The notes under the pieces were generated by a model. The model searched no databases and was not told the origin of the DNA. It was given only the letters and a program-made list of their open reading frames with translations. Made by a program: the position numbers and the translations under genes. From Desulfobacterales bacterium (GTDB lineage Bacteria; Desulfobacterota; Desulfobacteria; Desulfobacterales; JAHEIW01), in the NCBI GenBank assembly GCA_020348305.1, contig CP070746.1:1737899-1780717 (forward strand): a stretch of 42,819 nucleotides of DNA, written 5' to 3'. The stretch's first letter is position 1, and each line of letters opens with the position of its first letter. Positions 33,985-41,708 of the stretch are shown here, in pieces.

Positions 33985-34929
33985 CTATCCCTTGCGCCAT
34001 GAGCCGTGTGCCGTGAGCCTGGCACATATGGCCACCCATTGCTCCTTTATGCATGTCTCAATTATTTCAAACCCTATTTCCTTGATCTTGGCAATAATCA
34101 AATCTTTATTATCTTCCAGGATACCGGAACAGACGAAAATACCTTTATCTTTTATGACTTTCTCTATATCAGCCAGCAGTTTTATAATCGCATCAGTTAA
34201 GATGTTGGCCACCACAAAATCATACGTGCTTTCTATGCTTTCTATAAGATTACCTGTATTTACGGAAAATTTTTCCTGTTCGATCGCGTTTCGCACAAGA
34301 TTTTTGGTGGCAATATCCACAGCGAATTCATCTTTATCGACTCCACAAACCATCTCAGCTCCCAGCTTTGCCGCTGCAATCATCAAAATTCCGGAACCGG
34401 TGCCCACATCCAAAAAATTGTCTCCCCTTTTTAGATAAGTTTCAATCATCTCGATACACAGGGCAGTGGTCGGATGGGTACCCGTGCCAAATGCCATCCC
34501 CGGATCCAATTCGACAATGATATCATCTGACTCGGCACGGTAATCCCGCCAGGTCGGTTTGACAACAATATGCTGGCCCACTTTCTGGGGCCAGAAAAAC
34601 GCTTTCCATGCTTCGGCCCAGTTTTTTTCATCAAACTCCTTAAAACTAACCCTGTAGAATAATCCAAGTTTGTTTTGAAGCCTCTTCAGCCTGTCCGCTA
34701 AGACGCTGCCTTTTTCTGCGGCCAGGCGGTCTTTTGGAAAATAGCCAATTACGGAATGAGCATCCGGCTGCCCGACGGCATCCTCCGCCCAGGCACCATC
34801 AGGTTCAATATCCGGGTCTTCAATGACAACCCCTTGCAAATCAAAATCGTAAAAAATGGTGGCGATAAGGTCGGCAGCAAGATCGTTATCGGTATGGTTA
34901 AAGACAACTTTTGCTTCGATCCATTTCAT
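33985..34929 (-). CDS. prmA: Ribosomal protein L11 methyltransferase
   Basis: PrmA uses S-adenosylmethionine to trimethylate ribosomal protein L11. The 314-residue protein has the two-domain family layout: an N-terminal L11-recognition part (VVIEDPDIEPDGAWAEDAVG...) and a C-terminal methyltransferase with GTGTHPTTALCIEMIE, FLDVGTGSGILMIAAAKLGA, GVDKDEFAVDIATKN and VVANILTDAIIKL. The ATG at 34929 is preferred over upstream GTG codons. The last residues after AICAR (LTAHGSWRKG) appear to be encoded by a heptamer repeat tract rather than by the ancestral gene. Downstream on the same strand, after about 65 bases, lies the response regulator gene. Confidence 0.92.
   Translation of the reverse strand: MKWIEAKVVFNHTDNDLAADLIATIFYDFDLQGVVIEDPDIEPDGAWAEDAVGQPDAHSVIGYFPKDRLAAEKGSVLADRLKRLQNKLGLFYRVSFKEFDEKNWAEAWKAFFWPQKVGQHIVVKPTWRDYRAESDDIIVELDPGMAFGTGTHPTTALCIEMIETYLKRGDNFLDVGTGSGILMIAAAKLGAEMVCGVDKDEFAVDIATKNLVRNAIEQEKFSVNTGNLIESIESTYDFVVANILTDAIIKLLADIEKVIKDKGIFVCSGILEDNKDLIIAKIKEIGFEIIETCIKEQWVAICARLTAHGSWRKG
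33990..34024. repeat. Heptamer tandem repeat overlapping the 3' end of prmA
   Basis: Five period-7 units on the plus strand: CCTTGCG, CCATGAG, CCGTGTG, CCGTGAG, CCTGGCA. The tract encodes, on the minus strand, the last ten or so residues of PrmA before TAG at 33985-33987. It resembles the tract at 22009-22101. Confidence 0.65.
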
Positions 34930-34962
34930 TGCTGAATTCACCACGGAGCTCTGTGGTTAAAA

Positions 34963-36273
34963 TTAAAAATTTTCCTTTGGCGGGTTGAAGTAGCCGTGTT
35001 TCACCTTCGGGAATTGCTTGCGCACTCGACTGATCAGATTCTCCATTCCAATCGGTTCACCATGCCGGGTTATGCCATTCATCTTCTTCCAGTATCTTAA
35101 CGGGTCGAAGTTCAGATTGCGCCACTGAATCATGTGAACAGGATATATTTTTAGGAATCGCAGCAGGGCCTTCACTTCCTGTGGCGCGTCGGTAAAACCG
35201 GGACAATTTAGATAGTTAATCGCCACGAATTTCTCGCACGCAAGTGCCAACTCGATACTCTTCAAAACATCTGAAAATCCATATCCTTTTGGCCGAAAAT
35301 AGGCTTCATAGCAAACCTTGCGGACGCTATTCATGCTGATTCGGATGCTATCAAGTCCGGCTTCAAATAGCCGTTTTGCGGTATCCGGCAGACTACCGTT
35401 CGTGTTCATATTGATGGTTCCCCGCTTTGTTTTCGCTCGTATTTGGCGTATGGCAGGTTCAATCACATGAGCGGCCAATAAAGGATCCCCTTCACAGCCT
35501 TGCCCAAAGCTGACAACACTTTTTTTCACCCGTCCGATATGGGCTATGGCAACTTCAGCAATTTCCTCCGGTGAAGGCGTAAATTCGATACGGTCCTGAC
35601 TGCAAGGAATTTCTCTGTTTCTCTGCTGCGATAAACATCCCAAACAGCGGGCATTGCATTGTTTAGCCGTGGGAAGGGGCGCTTCAAATCGACCCAAAAA
35701 GAAATTTTTGCCGGCCGGACATCCATATTCCAGAGCACATTTTTCTAGATGTGCTCGTAACCGGTTTACCGGCATGTGTTTGCGCACCATTTCAACACCA
35801 GCAACCACATCTTCACGCTTCATCTGCCGGAGGTCTTGGCGGGCTTCCGGATCGACCCGAATAACTGCCGACCGAAAATGCCCCCGATACCATCCCACCG
35901 CGCCATAGGAAAAAAGCGGAAGATATCGTGCTTTTTTATTTTCCCGATAAGCACTCACGTGAGTAATCATATATCCGGGCGAGTTAAAGGCCGCTACCGG
36001 AAATATCGACTCTCCTGGCACGTAAGGATTTTCTTTCAATGTTTCAATTTTGTGCGTACCCAAATTAAACAAAACGGGACTTCGATCAGGTAAATACATC
36101 AACTCGCTGCCGTGAGGGATTGTGCGGGTCTGGCCCAGCGATAGGGGTACCAATGATGGTCCTGCCATTCCAACAGAGGCGTATCCATCCAATTCAATAA
36201 TCTCACCGGCTTGATTGGCAACCAGTGCGGTGATCTGGTTGTTCTGCCGATTTGCAGATTTTTTTAAACTCAT
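34963..36273 (-). CDS. Radical SAM enzyme
   Basis: This 436-residue protein has the radical SAM cluster CNARCLGC (Cys206, Cys210, Cys213; CxxxCxxC) in the middle of the chain, followed by strands typical of the partial TIM barrel: SVVSFGQGCEGDPLLAAHVI, TINMNTNGSLPDTAKRLFEA, LDSIRISMNSVRKVCYEAYF and YLNCPGFTDAPQEV. Residues 1-200 precede the cluster and include an AIRVDPEAR helix and two further Cys (C179, C185). The long N-terminal extension before the cluster is unusual but occurs in some tRNA- and protein-modifying or activating enzymes. No substrate gene is evident beside it. It starts 28 bases after the MFS gene stop and lies 33 bases upstream of prmA, so the three may be co-transcribed. 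Confidence 0.82.
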   Translation of the reverse strand: MSLKKSANRQNNQITALVANQAGEIIELDGYASVGMAGPSLVPLSLGQTRTIPHGSELMYLPDRSPVLFNLGTHKIETLKENPYVPGESIFPVAAFNSPGYMITHVSAYRENKKARYLPLFSYGAVGWYRGHFRSAVIRVDPEARQDLRQMKREDVVAGVEMVRKHMPVNRLRAHLEKCALEYGCPAGKNFFLGRFEAPLPTAKQCNARCLGCLSQQRNREIPCSQDRIEFTPSPEEIAEVAIAHIGRVKKSVVSFGQGCEGDPLLAAHVIEPAIRQIRAKTKRGTINMNTNGSLPDTAKRLFEAGLDSIRISMNSVRKVCYEAYFRPKGYGFSDVLKSIELALACEKFVAINYLNCPGFTDAPQEVKALLRFLKIYPVHMIQWRNLNFDPLRYWKKMNGITRHGEPIGMENLISRVRKQFPKVKHGYFNPPKENF

Positions 36274-36301
36274 TTAGTCTCAGAAATAGATTTTGGTGTT
36301 G

Positions 36302-37618
36302 CTAAATATTCACTCTACCTTTTTGCCGGGCTATAACCTGACCCGGCACACGCCGCACCTTCCTGGGTGACGCCCCCCAGATTGCGACACCTGCCACAGC
36401 ATACCAACCTATTGCCGTTAAAAATGCAATCTCGTAGCTTTGGGTGAATTCAAAAATCCAACCACCGAACCAGGGTCCTATGGCACCTCCAACAGCAAAA
36501 CTAAACCACACAAAGCCAATGGTAGACCCTATCCTTGGCCCTTGGAAAATGTCCGTGACAGTGGCAGCTATCGTCGGTGCACTTAACCCGTTGCTAAAAC
36601 CAAAGGTTATTGCGTAGTAGTAAAGCATCCAGGAATCGGAAGTGTTCTTCATGAACATCAGGACGAATATGCCAGATATGCCGATGATCGTACTGATAAT
36701 CATGGTGTTCTCGCGCCCTATGCGATCAGACACAGAGGCAGCCAGAGAGCCGAAGGCAAATAAGATGCCAAACAGGGATAATACAGAGGAAGCATAGATT
36801 TTTGGGTAGCCTAGATCTGTGGCAAAAGCCACGTGATGAGCCACCATAATATGTTGCGTGATCCCCCACATCGAAAATGTTGACAGACATAGCAGCCAGA
36901 AGCGGCCGGTTCTGATGGCATTCGGCAACGTCCAGTCAATAGCCGTCCAAGCGTGATCCACGATTTGTGCTGCTCCCGTTTCAGCTGTTTTCAGGTTCCC
37001 GGCAGTCTTTGTCAGGCCGTCGGATATAAGGCCCTTCTCCCGAGGATGATACCGAACGGTAAGAATGATTAGGGGCAGCATAAGACCGGTAACAACAAAA
37101 CCCTCGATCACGAAAGTATTTCGCCAGCCGGCGTTTTTAATTAGGTAGGCTAAGGCTGGATACCAAGCAAAGGCACCGCCGCCGCCTAAGAACAGGAGCG
37201 AGAAGGCCAGTCCTCTCTTTCTTTCAAACCAATTCCTCAATATAGCAGTAAAGGGCACGGCACCTATAAGGCAAAGGCCGGCTCCAGACAGGACGCCAAA
37301 ACTCAAATAGAAATGCCAGGGCTTGCTCCCCCATCCTGATAGAGATAGACCGATGGATAACAGAATTGTTCCAGTTGCCATGGTTTTGCGTGGACCTATT
37401 CTGTCTACCAAGAATCCGGCCATAGGGGCAACAAAGCCATAAACCAGCACGTGGACCGACAACATGATGGCGGTTGTGTCTCTGGGCCAATGGAACTCCG
37501 TCAGGAGGGAAGGGAAAATGACTGAGAAGGAATACCGCGCGCCATAGCCAAGGGCATATGAAACGATACCAGCAGCTACGATAAACCAACCATAAAAAAT
37601 GAAAGCTTGTTTTTTCAT
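36302..37618 (-). CDS. MFS transporter, oxalate/formate-antiporter (OFA) or MCT-like
   Basis: This 438-residue carrier has about 12 hydrophobic segments. The pattern YSFSVIFPSLLTEFHWPRDT, then MAGFLVDRIGPRKTMATG and a central polar loop (RYHPREKGLISDGLTKTA...), followed by WGITQHIMVAHHVAFATDLG, is typical of the OFA/monocarboxylate carriers that move small organic acids. Substrate cannot be assigned. It is the first gene of a minus-strand run leading into the radical SAM and prmA genes. A REP-like palindrome lies 13 bases upstream of its start. Confidence 0.8.
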   Translation of the reverse strand: MKKQAFIFYGWFIVAAGIVSYALGYGARYSFSVIFPSLLTEFHWPRDTTAIMLSVHVLVYGFVAPMAGFLVDRIGPRKTMATGTILLSIGLSLSGWGSKPWHFYLSFGVLSGAGLCLIGAVPFTAILRNWFERKRGLAFSLLFLGGGGAFAWYPALAYLIKNAGWRNTFVIEGFVVTGLMLPLIILTVRYHPREKGLISDGLTKTAGNLKTAETGAAQIVDHAWTAIDWTLPNAIRTGRFWLLCLSTFSMWGITQHIMVAHHVAFATDLGYPKIYASSVLSLFGILFAFGSLAASVSDRIGRENTMIISTIIGISGIFVLMFMKNTSDSWMLYYYAITFGFSNGLSAPTIAATVTDIFQGPRIGSTIGFVWFSFAVGGAIGPWFGGWIFEFTQSYEIAFLTAIGWYAVAGVAIWGASPRKVRRVPGQVIARQKGRVNI

Positions 37619-37630
37619 AAATATTTGATT

Positions 37631-37657
37631 TGTGGGAGCGGCATCTTACCGCGATGC
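37631..37657. repeat. REP-like palindrome, third copy
   Basis: The complement of this stretch is GCATCGCGG-TAAGATG-CCGCTCCCACA. It matches the copy at 22491-22517 in both arms (GCATCGCGG and CCGCTCCCACA); only the 7-base loop differs. It lies between the PEP-synthase-like gene's 3' end and the MFS carrier start. Confidence 0.78.
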
Positions 37658-37715
37658 AATTTCGACGACGCGTAACACAGCATTCGGGTAAAAGATGGAG
37701 ATTATAAAACTAGTT

Positions 37716-40700
37716 CTAGAGGCCCGGTATACAAGAGTTGAGATACCCTTCAGCCAAAGCTCCGGTAAACATCACACACTGAGAAGATCGTCCATCCACT
37801 TTCAACACAAACGGTTTCTCAAGCGTTACATGGGCAACGAACGTGGTCTCATCGGTTACCGGCAGAGAAGTAAGCCAGTTCCAATTTAGAAAATCTTTGT
37901 TGGTATTGGAGATGGTCACATAATTTATACCCAGCGATGTGATATTGTGGAAAAAATGGGAGCCCTGCGAGGGATCGGCCTTTAAATGGGGAGAAGATGT
38001 TTCGATCATTGCACCCACACCGCAGATTTCAGCCCAACTCACCGGTATCCCCAGCCAGCGGTCTGCCGAACCCCAGCGACCCGGCCCGATAAGCAAGTAT
38101 CTTCGTCCTTCTTTTACCAACCCTGCATTTAATTTTCCGATCTCCTGAGCCACCTCCGGGGTTTTGCTGGGATCAAACACATCCGGCTTTATATATAGAA
38201 TATCGGCGAGATCCGTTTTTTCCGCATTACCCAGCGCATGGGAAGAATAGCAAAACGCCGCTTTAATCTCTTCTTCGATAATTTCCACCTGTCCGAGTTC
38301 CGCCCTGGCCGTCATGGGTCTTAGCTGCAGAAAAGCAAATTGCGGTTCGCAATCCTTTTCCTGGCATAAGTTTACCGAAAACTCGAGTTCCACCGGACAA
38401 CCCATTCCTTCCTGCCCCATTGCAAGAACTTCTGAAAGAATCTCGGGCAGAGGAAACAAATCGTATTTCAGGATCTGAGAAAAGGTCAGCACACTGTATC
38501 CGGGAATATGCGTGCTATCTCTGATACGGCCTTCTTCCGGCAGGAAGGTGCTGGCCAGCAGTTTCATGGGGGGATCCGCAACCACGTCATCGACTTCACG
38601 TTTGTAAAGATTTGCATCCTCCTGGATACCGAGATCAGGATAGGGGCCTCCCATTTTTACCGAATAAAAATAGCGCTGTGAATTTTCGAGGATATCATTT
38701 ACCGTGGATCGCTGCGGCAACAGTTGCGGATATTTTGGTGAAAACCGAAGGGCCTTTTCGCCTTCCATGACGGTTTTGCCGAGACCAAGGGCGATGGTTG
38801 CAATGCCTTCTTCGGGTTTCATTTTCGCGAAGGGGTAATAATTATGGGACTGGGCCACCCCGGATATCGCCGGATAGAAATAATCTCCGTATCTCTCGCC
38901 CACCAATTGCTGGATAATCACCGCCATTTTTTCTTCTTCCGTGCGGTGGCCGATCCGTTGGGAGAACGCTTTGGGACCTTGAAAATAGGTGGATGCGTAC
39001 ACCAGTTTGATGGCATTGATCAACTGTTCAAGCCTTTTCTCCAAACCGGGATGATCGTTTGGCAGCATAAAGGTGCGATAGAGACCGGCATAGGCCCGAA
39101 ATTGAGCGTCTTCCAGAAGGCTGGACGATCGGATGGCCAGCGGATAATGGATCTTGTCCAGATAAGCCTTTAGGATATCGGCAATCCATTTTGGAAACGA
39201 AGCCTTGCGAAATGCTTCGGCAATCTCTTCATCCGGAGCATCCGACTTTGCGAGTCCCTTCAGATTGTTTTCTTCCACAAAGGCATCAAAGCCATCGGTC
39301 GTAATAACCAATGTTTGCGGTATGAGAAGGTTTATTCCTTCGAATTTCTTATGTATTTCCGGCAGCCGCTGCAGCAGATTGGATACAAACGCCAATCCTC
39401 TCGCCTTTCCGCCCAAAGAACCTTTTCCGATTTTAAAAAATTCGGTATCCGAGTCAAAATCGCCGGTTTCAAAATCAACCACCACTCCCTTTTGCCGCCG
39501 CCGCCGCCGGGCTTGAATCAGAGAGATAAGATACTGCCGGTGGCTTTCCACGCTGGAAAAGTCATCGTCGCGGATGGGCCGCACCATGGACGCCAGCATG
39601 ATTTCCGTGCGCGCAAAAAACCAACGTGAGAAATCATTGCGGCTGCAATGGTTGATAAACGCATCTTCCGGAATTTCTTGCAGATTCTTTTCAAGAGCGC
39701 GCATATTCGATGCTCTAGCGATTTCGCGTCCATCCGGCTTGCGAAAGACAAAATCACCGAACCCAAGATAATCCATAAAAAATGTGTGCACTTCAGCAAG
39801 AAGCGTGGGCGAGTTTTTGTCTACAAAGAAGGCAGGAATTGTGGCGGCTTTTTCAGCGTTTGAAGGCTCCGAGCTGGTGAGTAAAAGCGGTATATCAAAT
39901 CGCTCCTGCTTAATCATTGATAGAAATGCCACACCAGCCTCATGATCGAGTTGGCCGTTTTGCGGGAAGCGGACATCTGAAATAACACCCAGAACATATG
40001 GTTCGAATTTCTTGTAAAGATGGACGGCCTCCTCGTAATCTCTGGCCACCAATATCTTCGGGCGCGCGCGCATGGTCAGTAACCGGTGCTCCTCGTTCAG
40101 TCCCTCCTCGAGCACAGCCTGGGTCTGACTCACCACTTCCCGGTACAAAACGGGCAGCAAGGTTGAGTTGTAAAGGGGTGAATCCTCCACAAATAGGATA
40201 ACTCGGATACCGGCATACTCCGTATCGTGCTCGACATTCAATCGGTCCTCTGCACTTTTCACCAGTGCAACCAGAATATCCGTATTGCCGGACCAGACAA
40301 ATGTTCGATCGATACCGGCTGGATGGGTAAAGTTTAGACTGCATTCCTGAGCATCGGGAAGTATGGAACTATGGCTTAACAGAATCACCGGCAAATCGGG
40401 CACCTTCTTTTTAATTTCCTGCCCCAGAACAGAGGCATCCATATCGGCGAGATGCAGCATGGTAATAACTAAATCAAATTTTTTTTCATCCAAAGCTGCA
40501 AGCGCCTCTTCTGCTGTGGATACCCAGGTAAATCGCGGCGGATTGCTGAGATTCAATCCCCGGTATTCATTAATAATCCGCTCAGAAAGCCGGCAATCTT
40601 CTTCCATAATCCAGGCATCATAAGGGGTGGAGACCAAAAGAATATCTCTGACCTTTTTGGCCATGAGTTCATGGAAAACTTTAAAACGAGGATCAAAATC

Positions 40701-40730
40701 CTCAGCAAAACTGTCAATAGGCAATGTCAT
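37716..40730 (-). CDS. PEP-synthase/PPDK N-domain protein fused to receiver-like domains
   Basis: This 1004-residue protein has an unusual order. Residues about 25-150 are receiver-like but lack the phosphoacceptor (DLVITMLHLADMD, Met91 where Asp belongs). Residues about 175-320 are a second receiver with a full set: Asp183 in FVEDSP, Asp252 in GVISDVRFP and Lys305 in FFVDKNS. From about 430 to 1000 it shows the ATP-grasp PPDK-N pattern: GKGSLGGKARGLAFVSNL, IPQTLVITTDGFDAFV, YPLAIRSSSLLEDAQFRAYA, ALGLGKTVMEGEKALRFSP and AFLQLRPMT. The swivelling phospho-His domain and PEP-binding barrel of true PEP synthase are absent. The ATG at 40730 follows AAGGA. Function is unknown; phosphorylation-controlled nucleotide or phosphate transfer is inference. 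Confidence 0.78.
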   Translation of the reverse strand: MTLPIDSFAEDFDPRFKVFHELMAKKVRDILLVSTPYDAWIMEEDCRLSERIINEYRGLNLSNPPRFTWVSTAEEALAALDEKKFDLVITMLHLADMDASVLGQEIKKKVPDLPVILLSHSSILPDAQECSLNFTHPAGIDRTFVWSGNTDILVALVKSAEDRLNVEHDTEYAGIRVILFVEDSPLYNSTLLPVLYREVVSQTQAVLEEGLNEEHRLLTMRARPKILVARDYEEAVHLYKKFEPYVLGVISDVRFPQNGQLDHEAGVAFLSMIKQERFDIPLLLTSSEPSNAEKAATIPAFFVDKNSPTLLAEVHTFFMDYLGFGDFVFRKPDGREIARASNMRALEKNLQEIPEDAFINHCSRNDFSRWFFARTEIMLASMVRPIRDDDFSSVESHRQYLISLIQARRRRRQKGVVVDFETGDFDSDTEFFKIGKGSLGGKARGLAFVSNLLQRLPEIHKKFEGINLLIPQTLVITTDGFDAFVEENNLKGLAKSDAPDEEIAEAFRKASFPKWIADILKAYLDKIHYPLAIRSSSLLEDAQFRAYAGLYRTFMLPNDHPGLEKRLEQLINAIKLVYASTYFQGPKAFSQRIGHRTEEEKMAVIIQQLVGERYGDYFYPAISGVAQSHNYYPFAKMKPEEGIATIALGLGKTVMEGEKALRFSPKYPQLLPQRSTVNDILENSQRYFYSVKMGGPYPDLGIQEDANLYKREVDDVVADPPMKLLASTFLPEEGRIRDSTHIPGYSVLTFSQILKYDLFPLPEILSEVLAMGQEGMGCPVELEFSVNLCQEKDCEPQFAFLQLRPMTARAELGQVEIIEEEIKAAFCYSSHALGNAEKTDLADILYIKPDVFDPSKTPEVAQEIGKLNAGLVKEGRRYLLIGPGRWGSADRWLGIPVSWAEICGVGAMIETSSPHLKADPSQGSHFFHNITSLGINYVTISNTNKDFLNWNWLTSLPVTDETTFVAHVTLEKPFVLKVDGRSSQCVMFTGALAEGYLNSCIPGL

Positions 40731-40919
40731 GTAAATCTGTCCTTGGGAAAATACACTATCAAATCGGTTGGAACTAAATAAAATCACATCTTCGTGAAAA
40801 TCTCAATAATATTGCGAAAATTGTCATATCATTTAGTATTGATTACAGATAGTTTAAAATCCCTTTACAACAAACTTTGATGAATGTTTTGAATGAATAA
40901 AGTTTAGTAATATTATGGC

Positions 40920-40958
40920 TTGACGTAAAAAATGACCATGGTATTATGACCATGTCAT
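40920..40958 (+). promoter_or_regulatory. Promoter with repeated operator upstream of the vapBC-type pair
   Basis: TTGACG (-35, 40920-40925) and TATTAT (-10, 40942-40947) are 16 bases apart. ATGACCATG occurs twice (40932-40940 and 40946-40954), 14 bases apart, and the second runs into the palindrome ATGAC-CAT-GTCAT (40946-40958). The operators overlap the -10 region, consistent with self-repression by the antitoxin/toxin complex. Confidence 0.62.
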
Positions 40959-40991
40959 ATTGGGACTAAAATTAAATTTGAGGAACGCAAT

Positions 40992-41225
40992 ATGGAAAAT
41001 ATGATATCAAAATCAAAGTTTAAACCCCGCGCATTATATTATTTTCGTGAGGTTGAAAAAACCGGAAAAGAATTGATCATCTGCGACCGCGGTAAACCAG
41101 TTCTTAAAATTGTGCCTTATACCGAAAATCCTGAAGAAGCCATGAAATCTCTTCGAAATACCGTTAATAAGTATAAAGATCCAACAGAACCTGTCGGTTT
41201 GGAGGACTGGGAAGCGTTAAAGTGA
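40992..41225 (+). CDS. Antitoxin of a type II toxin-antitoxin pair, Phd/YefM-like
   Basis: This 77-residue protein has the Phd/YefM-type N-terminal DNA-binding pattern (FKPRALYYFREVEKTGKELI then ICDRGKPVLKIVPY) and an acidic C-terminal tail (PTEPVGLEDWEALK) that would wrap the toxin. It precedes a PIN-domain toxin, with the toxin GTG inside the antitoxin stop (GTGA). A promoter with repeated ATGACCATG sites lies just upstream, which supports self-regulation. Confidence 0.87.
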   Translation: MENMISKSKFKPRALYYFREVEKTGKELIICDRGKPVLKIVPYTENPEEAMKSLRNTVNKYKDPTEPVGLEDWEALK

Positions 41226-41617
41226 TTGTTCTTGATACACATGCCTGGATCTGGTTTGTTAGTAATCCAGATTTACTATCAAAAAAGGCAAAAAAGGCGA
41301 CAAATGCAGCCCTAAAAGAAAGAGGATTGTTAATTTCATCAATCAGTGTCTGGGAGATTGCTCTTCTGGTTGCAAAAAAAAGAGTGACACTTGCTTTGGA
41401 AATAACCGACTGGGTAGCAAAATCGGAAGCTTTGCCGTTTCTTCAGTTTGTGCCCGTTTCGAACTCAATAGCAATCAAGGCAGTAAACTTGCCACAGCCA
41501 CTTCACCCTGATCCAGCCGATCGCATAATAATTGCAACTGCATTATCATCAGGAGCCCATTTGGTCACCAAAGATAAAAAATTATTAGACTACCCGCATG
41601 TCAAAACGATCTGGTAA
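41222..41617 (+). CDS. vapC: PIN-domain ribonuclease toxin, VapC family
   Basis: VapC toxins cleave RNA, often tRNA or rRNA, when freed from the antitoxin. The 131-residue protein has the PIN acidic residues: Asp5 in VLDTHAWIW, Glu45 in SVWEIALL, Asp100 in HPDPADRIIIA and Asp118 in LVTKDKKLL. The start is GTG, overlapping the antitoxin stop by four bases, so translation is coupled. The unit is complete, with no sign of truncation, and sits between the PEP-synthase-like gene and an acyl-CoA ligase. Confidence 0.92.
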   Translation: MIVLDTHAWIWFVSNPDLLSKKAKKATNAALKERGLLISSISVWEIALLVAKKRVTLALEITDWVAKSEALPFLQFVPVSNSIAIKAVNLPQPLHPDPADRIIIATALSSGAHLVTKDKKLLDYPHVKTIW

Positions 41618-41708
41618 AAAAGCTGATCAATGCTTAAAAGAAAAGGCCACATCAGCCGATCTTAGCGATTCTAGAACCAAATAATATTTACTTAGAAAGG
41701 AATACATT

